Assembly (NCBI GenBank): GCA_947168045.1
Contig: CAMVKN010000006.1
Location: 28,934-92,933, forward strand
Source of the DNA: an uncultured Prevotellaceae bacterium
GTDB taxonomy: Bacteria > Bacteroidota > Bacteroidia > Bacteroidales > Bacteroidaceae
Direction: 5' to 3'
DNA: 64,000 nt
In this document: positions 31,442-40,869 of the stretch, piece by piece
Numbering within the stretch: position 1 is the stretch's first letter
How the letters are laid out: each line of letters starts with the position of its first letter
Program-made: the position numbers and the translations under genes
Notes under the pieces: generated by a model
Told to the model about the DNA's origin: nothing
The model's input: only the letters and a program-made list of their open reading frames with translations
The model's database searches: none

Positions 31442-34400
31442 ATGAGACAACGATTGTTTCTTCTTGCGCTGCTGTGCTGTGTGCTTCGAGCCACTGCACA
31501 GGAGTTTGTCAGCCTGACAGCATCCGAGGTCAGGATAGACTCATTGTTGCCCGTCTACAACTGCGATATCCCTTTGGGCAAAGGCTATGCCGACTCCGTC
31601 TATACGGTTAGCATCGATTACCCCGAGTTCATCGACATGAGCCGGGCTGACATCCTGCGCTACGACAGCATCAGCGGCGGACAGCCCTTGTCCCCCATGC
31701 CCGAGGTGCACCAGTACATTGGCGTGAGCCGTCGCCAGGGCACCCTCTGCGTGTCGTTTATCCCCCTGGTCTGCCGCGATGGCAAATACCAAAAGCTTGT
31801 GAGTTTCAAGCTGGGCTTGCATGCCGATGCCAAGGCAGCATCGCGTGCCGCTTTTCAGGCTTCTGTCCACAAGGTGTCCGCCAGTAACCTATACGCCGCC
31901 CACTCTGTCCTTTCTTCTGGTCGGTGGGTGAAGATTAGTGTGCCTTCGACGGGCGTCTACCAACTGACGGAACGGCTGGTGCGCAGTGCGGGCTTCAGCA
32001 GTCTCGACCGCGTGCACGTGTATGGCTATGGTGGGGCGCTGCAACCCGAGGTGCTCAGCAACGACTATCTGGCGGCTACCGATGACCTGCCCGAGGTGCC
32101 CACCTGCACAGTGGGTGGCCGGCGCCTGTTTCATGCCACGGGACCGGTGGGGTGGAGCAGTGCCTCGGCAACTGAGCGCACGCGTAACCCCTACAGTGAC
32201 AAGGGCTGCTATTTCCTTACTGAGAGCGACGAGCCGCTGCTGACCGTTGACAGCGCCACCTTTGTCTCGGCGTTCTATCCTACCACCAACGACTACCACC
32301 AGCTGAGCGAGAAGGACGAGTACAGCTGGTATCACAGCGGCCGCAACCTCTTTGAGGCTACACCCGTGCCTACTGACGGCTATGCCAGCTATGAGCTGAC
32401 GTCGCATGCTGACAGCGGCATCCTCACCGTGGTGATGACTGCCGAAGGGGTAGCCACGGCGAGCATCACGGTGAACGACTCGCTGGTGGGCACGCTGGTC
32501 TTCAATGGAAACTTGCCCGGCCAGTCGAAGGCCATGCAGCAGGCGCGCCAGCTACAGTTGAACGGCGTGCTGCGTGCGCAGAACACGGTGCGGCTGCGAC
32601 AGACTGCAGGCACGGCGGCGATGCGTCTCGACTACGTGGCCCTGACACTGCCCACACCGGCTCCTGCACCGTCGCTCACCACGGGTGTCTTCCCCGTGCC
32701 CACCCTTGAATATGGCATCACCACGCAAGACCATCATGCCGACACAGCCGTTGACATGGTCATCATCATACCCACCTCGCAGAAATTCCTGACACAGGCT
32801 GAGCGGCTGAAGACACTCCATGAGCAGCGCGACTCGCTGCGTGTGCGCATCGTGCCCGCCGACGAGCTGTTCAATGAGTTCAGCAGTGGCACCCCCGATG
32901 CCAACGCCTACCGCCGCTACCTGAAGATGCTGTATGACCGTGCCGAGACCGACGCAGACATGCCGCGCTATCTGCTCCTGTTCGGCGATGGTGCCTGGGA
33001 CAACCGCATGGTGAGCAGCAACTGGCGACAATACTCGCCCGACGATTTCCTGCTCTGCTACGAGAGCGAGAACTCCTTCAGCGAGACGATGAGCTATGTG
33101 TGCGATGACTTCTTCTGTATGCTCGACGAAGGCGAGGGCGGTAACCTGGCGAAGCGTGACCGTACCGACGTCGGCGTGGGCCGTTTGCCCGCGCGCACCG
33201 AGGCCGAGGCCAAGGTGTTGGTCGACAAGATTGTGGACTATGCTGCCAACGCCCATGCCGGCAGCTGGCAGAACACGGTGTGCTTCATGGGCGACGACGG
33301 CAATGGCAACGTACACATGCGCGAGGCTGAAGCCGCCGCACAGACCGTCATTGCCGACCATCCCTCGTTCAATGTCAAGAGGGTGTACTGGGATGCCTAC
33401 GAGCGCGTCAGCTCCTCAACCGGCTACAGCTATCCTGACGTGACGCGCCTGATACGCCAGCAGATGCAGCAAGGAGCACTCGTCATGGACTACTGCGGAC
33501 ACGGCTCGCCTTACACCATCTCGCACGAGCGCGTGCTCAACCTGTCCGACTTCTCTGAGGCCACGTCGATGTTCCTGCCGCTGTGGGTGACGGCGTCGTG
33601 CGACATCATGCCCTTTGACACCCATGAAGAGAACATCGGCGAGACGGCCATGCTCAACCCCCGTGGCGGTGCCATCGCCTTCTTCGGCACCACACGTACT
33701 GTCTACACCGGCGACAACCAGAACATGAACTGTGCCTTCCTGAGGTTTGCCATGGGCAGCACCGACGGGCGCCGCAACACCCTGGGCGATGCCGTGCGGC
33801 TGTCGAAGAACGACGTGCGCTCCATTGGCGATGACCCCAAGGACAACTCCCGCTCCGAGTCCTATCCTGTCAACAAGCTGCACTACACGCTCTTGGGCGA
33901 CCCCGCACTGACGCTGGCCGTGCCTACGCCGCGCTTGGTCATTGACAGCATCAACGGCCAGCCCGTGAGCAACGCCACCATACAACTGCCCGTCAATAGC
34001 AAGGCCCGCGTGGCTGGCCATGTGGAGGGAGCCACCGACTTCAGCGGCGTGGTGTCGCTGACGGTCAAGGATGTGGAAGAGACCATAGAATGTCGACTGA
34101 ACAACAAAGGCGATGACGGTGCCGAGACACCCTTCACCTTCACCGACCGGCCCTCCACCATCTACAATGGTCAGGACAGCGTGCGGCAGGGACGCTTCAG
34201 CATGTCTTTCGTCGTGCCGCGCGACATCAGCTATTCTGACGGCAGTGGTCGCATGACCCTCTATGCCGTCGACAACCAACGGCAGCGCACCGTCAACGGC
34301 AGTACCGAAGCCTTTAGCATGGTTAGCGTTGACGCGACCGCCAACGATGGCATCGGGCCTTCCATCTATTGCTATCTGAACAGCACCGACTTCCAGAACG

Positions 34401-35008
34401 GCGGTAAGGTGAACACCACGCCTTACTTCTTCGCACAGCTGACCGACAAGGACGGCATCAATGCGTCAGGCAGTAGTCTGGGCCACGACCTGGAGCTGTC
34501 CGTCGACGGCGACCCCACCATGACTTACAGCCTGAACGACTATTTCCGGTTTGACTTCGGCAACTATCAGTCGGGCAGCGTGGGCTATAGCCTGCCGACA
34601 CTCAGCGAGGGCGAGCACCGCCTGACCTTCCGTGCCTGGGACGTGTTCAACAACTCGTCGGTGGCCGAGTTGGTGTTCCAGGTGGTGCGCGGCCTGGAGC
34701 CTAACTGCTTCAGCGTGGAGTGTACCCATAACCCCGCCACCACCAGCACCAGCTTCATCATCAACCACGACCGTACGGGTAGCCAGATGGATGTCGCACT
34801 GGAGGTGTTCGATGCCTCCGGCCGTCTGCTCTGGGTCAAGCAGGAAACGGGGGTGAGTACCGACAACACCTACACCATCGACTGGGACCTGACCACCAGC
34901 AGTGGCAGCCCTATGCAGACAGGTGTCTACCTCTACCGTGTGTTGGTCAGCAGCGATGGCAGCAAGAAAGCATCGAAGGCGCAGAAACTGATTATACTTA
35001 GAAAATAG
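31442..35008 (+). CDS. porU: Type IX secretion system sortase PorU (C25 peptidase)
   Basis: 1188 residues, signal peptide MRQRLFLLALLCCVLRATAQ. PorU is the cell-surface C25 (gingipain-type) protease that removes the C-terminal sorting domain from type IX cargo and attaches it to A-LPS. Seen: a PorU N-terminal domain to about residue 150, GRWVKISVPSTGVYQLTERL, and the catalytic pair His687 (YCGHGSP) and Cys720 (VTASCDIMPFD), then GGAIAFFGTTRTVY. The C terminus has a FlgD-type Ig-like domain (VALEVFDASGRLLWVKQ, TGVYLYRVLVSSDG), as expected for a non-cleaved PorU. It is the first gene of porU-porU-like-porV. Confidence 0.9.
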   Translation: MRQRLFLLALLCCVLRATAQEFVSLTASEVRIDSLLPVYNCDIPLGKGYADSVYTVSIDYPEFIDMSRADILRYDSISGGQPLSPMPEVHQYIGVSRRQGTLCVSFIPLVCRDGKYQKLVSFKLGLHADAKAASRAAFQASVHKVSASNLYAAHSVLSSGRWVKISVPSTGVYQLTERLVRSAGFSSLDRVHVYGYGGALQPEVLSNDYLAATDDLPEVPTCTVGGRRLFHATGPVGWSSASATERTRNPYSDKGCYFLTESDEPLLTVDSATFVSAFYPTTNDYHQLSEKDEYSWYHSGRNLFEATPVPTDGYASYELTSHADSGILTVVMTAEGVATASITVNDSLVGTLVFNGNLPGQSKAMQQARQLQLNGVLRAQNTVRLRQTAGTAAMRLDYVALTLPTPAPAPSLTTGVFPVPTLEYGITTQDHHADTAVDMVIIIPTSQKFLTQAERLKTLHEQRDSLRVRIVPADELFNEFSSGTPDANAYRRYLKMLYDRAETDADMPRYLLLFGDGAWDNRMVSSNWRQYSPDDFLLCYESENSFSETMSYVCDDFFCMLDEGEGGNLAKRDRTDVGVGRLPARTEAEAKVLVDKIVDYAANAHAGSWQNTVCFMGDDGNGNVHMREAEAAAQTVIADHPSFNVKRVYWDAYERVSSSTGYSYPDVTRLIRQQMQQGALVMDYCGHGSPYTISHERVLNLSDFSEATSMFLPLWVTASCDIMPFDTHEENIGETAMLNPRGGAIAFFGTTRTVYTGDNQNMNCAFLRFAMGSTDGRRNTLGDAVRLSKNDVRSIGDDPKDNSRSESYPVNKLHYTLLGDPALTLAVPTPRLVIDSINGQPVSNATIQLPVNSKARVAGHVEGATDFSGVVSLTVKDVEETIECRLNNKGDDGAETPFTFTDRPSTIYNGQDSVRQGRFSMSFVVPRDISYSDGSGRMTLYAVDNQRQRTVNGSTEAFSMVSVDATANDGIGPSIYCYLNSTDFQNGGKVNTTPYFFAQLTDKDGINASGSSLGHDLELSVDGDPTMTYSLNDYFRFDFGNYQSGSVGYSLPTLSEGEHRLTFRAWDVFNNSSVAELVFQVVRGLEPNCFSVECTHNPATTSTSFIINHDRTGSQMDVALEVFDASGRLLWVKQETGVSTDNTYTIDWDLTTSSGSPMQTGVYLYRVLVSSDGSKKASKAQKLIILRK

Positions 35009-35017
35009 TAAATCACC

Positions 35018-38000
35018 ATGAGACATATACATATATATATAAGAAACCTTGTCCCCCTGTTCATGTTGGCGCTGCTGCCCCAGCTTGCCGTGGCACAGAC
35101 GACCGACGACCTGCCCTTTGCCACAGGCCGGTGGGTGAAGATTGCCGTGCCGCAGACTGGCATCTATGAGCTGACGGATTCGCTGCTGACCGCCGCCGGA
35201 TTCACCGACCCCAGCCGCGTCAGCCTCTACGGCTATGGTGGCGCTCTCCTGCCCGAGGAACTCAGCCACAATGAGGCGGCGCTGACGCAGGCGTTGCCTC
35301 GGGTGCCCCTGTGCACTGTCGGTGGCCGACGCCTGTTCTATGGCGTGGGGCCTGTCAACTGGGCTACGCCGCAGGCTGTGGCTCGCACGTTCAATCCCTA
35401 CAGTCGCGTGGGCTGCTATTTCCTCACTGAGGGTGACGCCACACCGCTGGCCGTCGACAGCGCCGCCTTTGCCGATGCCTACTATCCTTCAGCCAACGAC
35501 TACCACGCCCTGTATGAGGTGGATGACTACGCTTGGTACCATGGCGGGCGCAATCTCTTCGACCGGCAACTCTTCGGACAGGGTGTGGCCCACACCTACC
35601 GCCTGCCCACACAGGGCCGCCGCCAGGGTGTCGTCAGCATCGTCATGTCTTACACTGGCGAATGTGACGCCACCGTACACCTGGGTGACTCGCTCTTAGG
35701 CAACATCCTGATTAACAAGACCACGGCACTGACCAAACAGGTGCTGGACTCCTACATGAAGGCTGCCTCCGACGTGTGGCGCTTCCAGGTGGACAACCTG
35801 CCGGCTGACAGCGCCGTCATCACCATCCGCCAGACGTCGGGCGCCTCCATGCGGCTCGACAATATTGAGTTGCGTTTCCTTCAGCCAGCACCCATGCCGG
35901 CGCTGACCACGGCCACCTTTGCCCAGCCATCCATCGTGGGGACGGTGGCACCCCAGCAGCGGCGGGCTGACGGGCCTGCTGACATGATTATCATTGTGCC
36001 CGCATCAGGACTGCTGGTGGAACAGGCCGAGCGGCTGGCACAGCTGCACCGCGACCATGACGGGATGCGTGTCAGGGTGGTGCGCGCCGATGAGCTGTAT
36101 AACGAGTTCAGCAGCGGCACGTCCGACATCGGGGCTTACCGCCGCTACCTGAAGATGCTCTACGACCGTGCCACCGATGAGGCCGACAAACCCAGATACC
36201 TGCTGCTCTTTGGCGATGCTGCCTATGACAACCGACTGCTGACCAGTGACTTCAGTAGTCTGCGGGCTGACGATATGCTGTTGTGCTATGAGAGCGAAAA
36301 CAGCGTCAGTGAGACGGCGTGCTATGTCAGCGATGACTTTATAGGCATGCTCGACGATGGCGACGGTAGCGACATCATCAAGAGCAACAAGGGCGACCTG
36401 GCCGTGGGACGACTGCCGGTACGCACCGCCGAGGAGGCTGCCGTGGTGGTCGACAAAATCATTGCTTACCATGCCAACGAGCATGCGGGCGCATGGCAGA
36501 ACACCCTCTGCTTCATGGGCGACGACGGCAATGCGAACATGCACATGAACGATGCCGATGCCGTGGCAGAGATGGTCGTTGACCAGTGGCCCGACTATGA
36601 TGTCAAAAAGTTTTACTGGGATGCCTACCAGCGTGTGCCCAATGGCGAAAGCTACGCCTATCCTGACGTCAGACGTCTCATCCTGCAGCAGATGCAGGAG
36701 GGAGCGCTGCTGATGAACTACAGCGGCCATGGTGCCCCCATCTCGCTCTCGGGTGAGGAAGTGCTGTTGCTCAACGACTTCAAGCAGTCAGCCCCGCATC
36801 GGTTGCCATTGTGGTTCACCGCCTCGTGCGACATAGCCCCCTTTGACGGGTATTTGGAGAACATCGGCGAGCAGGCGCTGTTTAACAAGGACGGCGGTGC
36901 CATTGCCTTCATCGGCACGACGCGTACCGTCTATGCCCTGCACAACCGCTCGATGAACCAAGCTTTCACACGTCGTCTCCTTGAGCTGGACGGCGGTCGG
37001 CCGCGAACCATCGGCGAGGCACTGCGCCTGGCCAAGAACGACCAGGTGCTGGGTGCAAACAAGACGCAACAGCAGGCTGGTATCAACCGTCTACACTTCG
37101 CACTCTTAGGCGACCCCGCACTGCGCTTGCCACTGCCCACGGCACAGATTGTCGTCGACAGCATCGGCGGCGTGAGCGTCGACGATGGCAGGCTTTGGCT
37201 GGCTGCTGGCGACACCGCCACCGTGGTCGGACATGTAGAAGGTGACAGCCAGTTCAGCGGCGTGGCTGCGGTGACGCTATACGATGCTGCCCAGACCATC
37301 ACCTGCCGCATGAATCCCCACGCAGGCAACGAGATGCCTCGCAAGCCGTTGGTGTATACCGACCGCTCCTTCCCGCTCTTCAGCGCCACCGACAGTGTCA
37401 GCAACGGGCGGTTCAGCGTCACCATCGTCGTGCCCAAGGACATCTGCTATGCTGATGAGAGTGGGATGCTGCTGGTGCACGCCGTGAGCAACGACCGGCA
37501 GCTGACGGCACACGGCAGCAGCCATGAGTTTGTCATGGGCAGTGCGGACAGCTATGAAGAGGGCAGCGGCCCCATCATCAGTGCCTGGCTCGACAGTCCG
37601 TCGTTTGTCAGTGGCAGCCATGCCAGCCCCGCACCGATGCTCCATGCCGACCTCTACGATGACGACGGCATCAACGCCATCGGCAGCGGCATCGGCCATC
37701 ACATTGAGCTGACCATTGATGGCCTGATGCGCTACACCTATAACCTCAACAGCTACTTCCACTATGCCTTCGGCGACTACCGTTCAGGCAGCCTCGACTT
37801 CTACCTGCCCCACCTCGACGACGGGGCGCACCAGCTGCGGCTGCGCGCCTGGGATGTGCTCAACAACTCGTCGGTGCTCACCCTCGACTTCGTCACGGGC
37901 GAACAGCTCGGTCCCACCGCGGTCCAGTCCGTTGCTCTGTCACGGCAGCCTTCCGACCTCCAGTGCTACGACCTGCAGGGTCGCCGCGTGGGGCCTGGCC

Positions 38001-38071
38001 AGCGACAAGGCCTGCGGCTCATTCGCACTGCCGACGGCCGGGTGAAGAAAATAGTGGTAAGAAGGCAATAA
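35018..38071 (+). CDS. PorU-like C25 peptidase, second copy with short C terminus
   Basis: 1017 residues, starting 9 bases after porU. It is a clear paralogue: RWVKIAVPQTGIYELTDSLL near the start, SSGTSDIGAYRRYLKMLYDR, and both catalytic residues kept, His571 (YSGHGAP) and Cys604 (TASCDIAPFD). Differences: the first 150 residues of PorU are missing, and instead of the FlgD-type domain it ends in LQCYDLQGRRVGPGQRQGLR and a short Lys/Arg tail, similar to type A sorting signals. It may itself be cargo, or a second sortase with another substrate set. The N-terminal signal sequence is RNLVPLFMLALLPQLAVAQ. Confidence 0.85.
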   Translation: MRHIHIYIRNLVPLFMLALLPQLAVAQTTDDLPFATGRWVKIAVPQTGIYELTDSLLTAAGFTDPSRVSLYGYGGALLPEELSHNEAALTQALPRVPLCTVGGRRLFYGVGPVNWATPQAVARTFNPYSRVGCYFLTEGDATPLAVDSAAFADAYYPSANDYHALYEVDDYAWYHGGRNLFDRQLFGQGVAHTYRLPTQGRRQGVVSIVMSYTGECDATVHLGDSLLGNILINKTTALTKQVLDSYMKAASDVWRFQVDNLPADSAVITIRQTSGASMRLDNIELRFLQPAPMPALTTATFAQPSIVGTVAPQQRRADGPADMIIIVPASGLLVEQAERLAQLHRDHDGMRVRVVRADELYNEFSSGTSDIGAYRRYLKMLYDRATDEADKPRYLLLFGDAAYDNRLLTSDFSSLRADDMLLCYESENSVSETACYVSDDFIGMLDDGDGSDIIKSNKGDLAVGRLPVRTAEEAAVVVDKIIAYHANEHAGAWQNTLCFMGDDGNANMHMNDADAVAEMVVDQWPDYDVKKFYWDAYQRVPNGESYAYPDVRRLILQQMQEGALLMNYSGHGAPISLSGEEVLLLNDFKQSAPHRLPLWFTASCDIAPFDGYLENIGEQALFNKDGGAIAFIGTTRTVYALHNRSMNQAFTRRLLELDGGRPRTIGEALRLAKNDQVLGANKTQQQAGINRLHFALLGDPALRLPLPTAQIVVDSIGGVSVDDGRLWLAAGDTATVVGHVEGDSQFSGVAAVTLYDAAQTITCRMNPHAGNEMPRKPLVYTDRSFPLFSATDSVSNGRFSVTIVVPKDICYADESGMLLVHAVSNDRQLTAHGSSHEFVMGSADSYEEGSGPIISAWLDSPSFVSGSHASPAPMLHADLYDDDGINAIGSGIGHHIELTIDGLMRYTYNLNSYFHYAFGDYRSGSLDFYLPHLDDGAHQLRLRAWDVLNNSSVLTLDFVTGEQLGPTAVQSVALSRQPSDLQCYDLQGRRVGPGQRQGLRLIRTADGRVKKIVVRRQ

Positions 38072-38129
38072 TAGCGCTACCAATGGCGTTAATATAGATA
38101 CGCACAACAGCAAAAATAACATAAGAACG

Positions 38130-39323
38130 ATGACACCAAAGACACATCAGGCACGAAGCCTGGCCGCCCGGCTGCTCAGCCCTCTCTGCCTGCTCACCCT
38201 CTTGCCCTCAGTGGCTGTGGCCGACGACTATAAGACGACAACCTTCAACCCTGTCGACCATGCTGTCGTGTCGCAGACCATTGCCCCTGATGCACGCTCG
38301 GCAGGCATGGGCGACGTAGGCGCCGCCACCGACCCTGACGTCAACTCGCAATACTGGAACCTGGCCAAGTACCCCTTCTGCATCAGCCGTGCAGGCATAG
38401 CCCTGAACTACACGCCGTGGCTGCGACAGCTGGTCAACGACATCGACCTGGCTTACATGGCGGGCTACTATCGCATTGGCGACTACGGCGCACTCTCAGG
38501 CTCGCTGCGCTACTTCTCACTGGGCGAGGTCTATACATCAGACGAGAGCGACATGACCGTCAATCCCTACGAGATGTCGCTCGACGTGGCTTACTCGCGC
38601 ATGCTGAGCGAGAATTTCTCCATGGGTGTGGGTCTGCGGTGGATATACAGTGACCTGCGCTATGACTACAGCGAGGACTCCAAGCCTGCATCGGCCTTTG
38701 CTGCCGACCTGGCTTTCTACTACAATAACTACATCATGCTGGGCAACCGCGAGTGCCAGCTCGGACTGGGTCTGACGGCCACCAACATCGGTTCGAAAAT
38801 CTCCTTCTATGGCGATGAGGAGAGCCAGTTCATCCCTGCCAACCTCAGACTGGGTGCCTCGCTGATGGTTCCCGTCGATGAGTATAACCGCTTCAGCATA
38901 GCTGCCGATGCCAACAAGCTGATGGTGCCCACCGTGCCCCGGCAGGGCGTCGACGAGTCGAACTCAGACTATCAGGACCGTGTGCGTCGTGAATACAGCG
39001 ACATCTCAAGCATCAAGGGCATGTTCGACAGCTTCAGCGATGCGCCCGGCGGATTCAAGGAAGAGATGGAGGAGATACAGTGGAGCGTCGGTGCTGAGTA
39101 TGTGTACCACGACCAGTTCTCGCTTCGCGCCGGCTACCACCATGAGAGCGAGTCGAAGGGTAACCGAAAGTATTTCACCGTGGGCGGTGGCTTCCGCATG
39201 AGCGTCTTCTCGCTCGACGTGGGCTATGTCATCTCCACGGCCCAGTCGAACCCCCTCGACCAGACACTGCGCTTTACCCTTGCCTTCGACATGGACGGCA
39301 TCAAGGACCTGTTTAGGAAGTAG
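38130..39323 (+). CDS. porV: Type IX secretion system outer-membrane protein PorV
   Basis: 397 residues, signal-like N terminus with LLSPLCLLTLLPSVAVA. FadL-like barrel of the PorV/LptO family: VVSQTIAPDARSAGMGDVGA, SQYWNLAKYPF, YFSLGEVYTS, MGVGLRWIYSDL, LGASLMVPVD and the closing FTLAFDMDGIKDLF. PorV shuttles cargo from the SprA/Sov pore to PorU at the cell surface. It lies 58 bases after the second PorU-like gene in the same direction, so the three genes are probably one operon. SprA/Sov is at 50706-58337. Confidence 0.92.
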   Translation: MTPKTHQARSLAARLLSPLCLLTLLPSVAVADDYKTTTFNPVDHAVVSQTIAPDARSAGMGDVGAATDPDVNSQYWNLAKYPFCISRAGIALNYTPWLRQLVNDIDLAYMAGYYRIGDYGALSGSLRYFSLGEVYTSDESDMTVNPYEMSLDVAYSRMLSENFSMGVGLRWIYSDLRYDYSEDSKPASAFAADLAFYYNNYIMLGNRECQLGLGLTATNIGSKISFYGDEESQFIPANLRLGASLMVPVDEYNRFSIAADANKLMVPTVPRQGVDESNSDYQDRVRREYSDISSIKGMFDSFSDAPGGFKEEMEEIQWSVGAEYVYHDQFSLRAGYHHESESKGNRKYFTVGGGFRMSVFSLDVGYVISTAQSNPLDQTLRFTLAFDMDGIKDLFRK

Positions 39324-39325
39324 TG

Positions 39326-39423
39326 ACCCACCCCCATCCCCTCCCCAAGGGAGGGGAGACAAGTTAGAGAGCATCCCAACAACCCACCCCCATCCCCTCC
39401 CCAAGGGAGGGGAGACAAGTTAG
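39326..39423. repeat. Two perfect 42-bp palindromic repeats before the DUF559-IspF gene
   Basis: The 42-bp unit (acccacccccatcccctc, then cccaagggaggggagacaag, ttag) occurs at 39326-39367 and 39382-39423 without a mismatch. The core CCCTCCCCAAGGGAGGGG is palindromic. Single diverged copies are inside several genes of the window. Confidence 0.97.
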
Positions 39424-39431
39424 TATTTAGT

Positions 39432-40394
39432 ATGAAGTATCTTTATGAGACAACTGATGCCTCCACTTATCAGCTGCTGTTGGATAAGGCACGTGAGATG
39501 AGGCGTAATCCTACAGAGGCAGAGGCCGTTTTGTGGAATTACCTTAGTGGCGATAAAATGGGGACGCATTTCCGTAGACAGCATCCTGTCTTTGGATATA
39601 TTCCTGATTTCGTTTCGTTGAAGGATCAACTCATTATCGAAATCGATGGAGGTTATCATTTCGAGGGCGAACAACCAGAGATTGACGCTCAGCGCACCGC
39701 GTATTTGAACGGGATTGGTTATGTGGTGCTGCGTTTTACCAATGAAGAAATACTGGGCAGCATTGACAACGTACTGGAAGAGATAGCAGACACCCTCAGC
39801 AATAAACCTTCTAACCAAGCCCATCTCTCCTCGGGAGGGGGTAGGGGTGAGTTACTCCCCTCGAGAGGGCGCGGGGCTGGGTTGCGTGTAGGATTCGGTT
39901 ACGATGTCCACAAACTCGTGGAAGGGCGTGAACTGTGGATGGGAGGCATAAAAATACCATTCTTCCTCCCCTCCCATGGGGAGGGGCAGGGGGTGGGTTA
40001 TGGATTGCTGGGCCACAGCGATGCCGACGTGCTGATACACGCCATCTGCGATGCCCTTCTGGGCGCGGCGAACATGCGCGACATTGGCTATCACTTCCCT
40101 GACACCAGCGCAGAGACGGAGGGCATGGACAGCAAGGTCATCTTGAAGAAGACCATCGAGCTGATAGCGTCGAAGGGCTATGCCCTTGGGAATATCGACG
40201 CCACCATCTGTGCCGAGAAACCGAAGATGAATCCGCACATACCCGACATGCAGCGCGTCATGGCCGATGTTATCGGCTGCGACCCCGACCAGATTTCCAT
40301 CAAGGCCACCACCACCGAGCGCCTTGGCTTCACTGGGCGGCAGGAGGGCATCAGTGCCTATGCCACCGTGCTCATCCATAGCGTGGCGGACTGA
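39432..40394 (+). CDS. ispF: DUF559 endonuclease domain fused in frame to IspF
   Basis: 320 residues in one frame. Residues 1-130 are a DUF559/Vsr-like endonuclease domain: TEAEAVLWNYLSGDKMGTHF, RRQHPVFGYIPDFVSL, LIIEIDGGYHFEGEQP (the D...E-x-D core), VVLRFTNEEIL. The linker HLSSGGGRGELLPSRGRGAG is encoded by palindromic repeats. Residues 150-320 are 2-C-methyl-D-erythritol 2,4-cyclodiphosphate synthase: RVGFGYDVHKL with metal ligands, GLLGHSDADVLIHAICDALL, GYHFPDT, ATTTERLGFTGR. A second repeat (FFLPSHGEGQGVGY) sits inside the enzyme before GLLGHSD. IspF is an essential isoprenoid-pathway enzyme and usually about 160 residues alone. A TTG at 39880 might give free IspF. Confidence 0.9.
   Translation: MKYLYETTDASTYQLLLDKAREMRRNPTEAEAVLWNYLSGDKMGTHFRRQHPVFGYIPDFVSLKDQLIIEIDGGYHFEGEQPEIDAQRTAYLNGIGYVVLRFTNEEILGSIDNVLEEIADTLSNKPSNQAHLSSGGGRGELLPSRGRGAGLRVGFGYDVHKLVEGRELWMGGIKIPFFLPSHGEGQGVGYGLLGHSDADVLIHAICDALLGAANMRDIGYHFPDTSAETEGMDSKVILKKTIELIASKGYALGNIDATICAEKPKMNPHIPDMQRVMADVIGCDPDQISIKATTTERLGFTGRQEGISAYATVLIHSVAD
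39824..39880. repeat. Palindromic repeats forming the DUF559-IspF linker
   Basis: catctctcctcgggaggggg, taggggtgagttactcccct, then cgagagggcgcggggctggg. Two CTCCTCGGGAGG/CCCCTCGAGAGGG palindromes in tandem, in frame. They resemble the 42-bp units but differ in the loop bases. Confidence 0.8.
39964..39997. repeat. Palindrome within the IspF domain
   Basis: cctcccctcccatggggagg followed by ggcagggggtgggt, in frame, encoding LPSHGEGQGVGY between the conserved GGIKIPF and GLLGHSDADV. Confidence 0.8.
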
Positions 40395-40396
40395 CC

Positions 40397-40612
40397 AGTT
40401 TCGGTGGTTCTGCTTGTTCTTTATTCTCGCGCAGAGTCGCAGAGTTACGCATACAGTCGCTTTTGGGTGATGCTTTTGAGTTAGGAGTTTTAGGAGGATG
40501 CGACCGTAACGGTCGCCTCTGGGAACTCTTCTCAAGAATTGATAACTCGGCGAAAACATAGTATACTCTGCGTCTCTGCGCGAGAATAGAAAGCTTCAGA
40601 AACTTCAATTAA
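40397..40612. repeat. CTCTGCG-element inverted pair after ispF
   Basis: ttctcgcgcagagtcgcaga at 40424-40443 and its inverse at 40565-40586 match over 22 bases with one mismatch. The left copy extends outward through tcttgttcgtcttggtggct-like sequence that is shared, inverted, with 59699-59744. Between them is a GCGACC/GGTCGC hairpin (40500-40516). No gene is supported from 40395 to 40869. Confidence 0.7.
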
Positions 40613-40708
40613 TTATCTTACATTCTTACATTCGTAGCTGATTGTCAGTGTGTTAGCTTAATGGTATCTTACATTTAAGTTACATTTATCTTACATTCCG
40701 AGAAATTC

Positions 40709-40767
40709 GAGCAGTTCGGATTTTTGTCCGACCAGGTCGGATTTTTGTCCGAGCAGCTCGGATTCTT
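40709..40767. repeat. Three 21-bp TCGGATTTTTGTCCGA units upstream of mrp
   Basis: Units start at 40709, 40730 and 40751: gagcagttcggatttttgtc and variants. Each boundary makes a TCGGA...TCCGA hairpin with a T-rich loop, and each unit is two helical turns. They lie 70-130 bases upstream of the mrp promoter. Confidence 0.75.
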
Positions 40768-40833
40768 AACTAACTTTTTGGTTAAATGTTACACATTATT
40801 AGCATTTTGTGCTGTGGTGTCGAAAAAAAAGAG

Positions 40834-40841
40834 TAAATTTG
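40834..40841 (+). promoter_or_regulatory. Promoter -7 element of mrp
   Basis: TAAATTTG fits TAnnTTTG; the start codon is 28 bases downstream. Confidence 0.5.
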
Positions 40842-40869
40842 CAGGCTGAAAAAATAATACCTGCTGATA

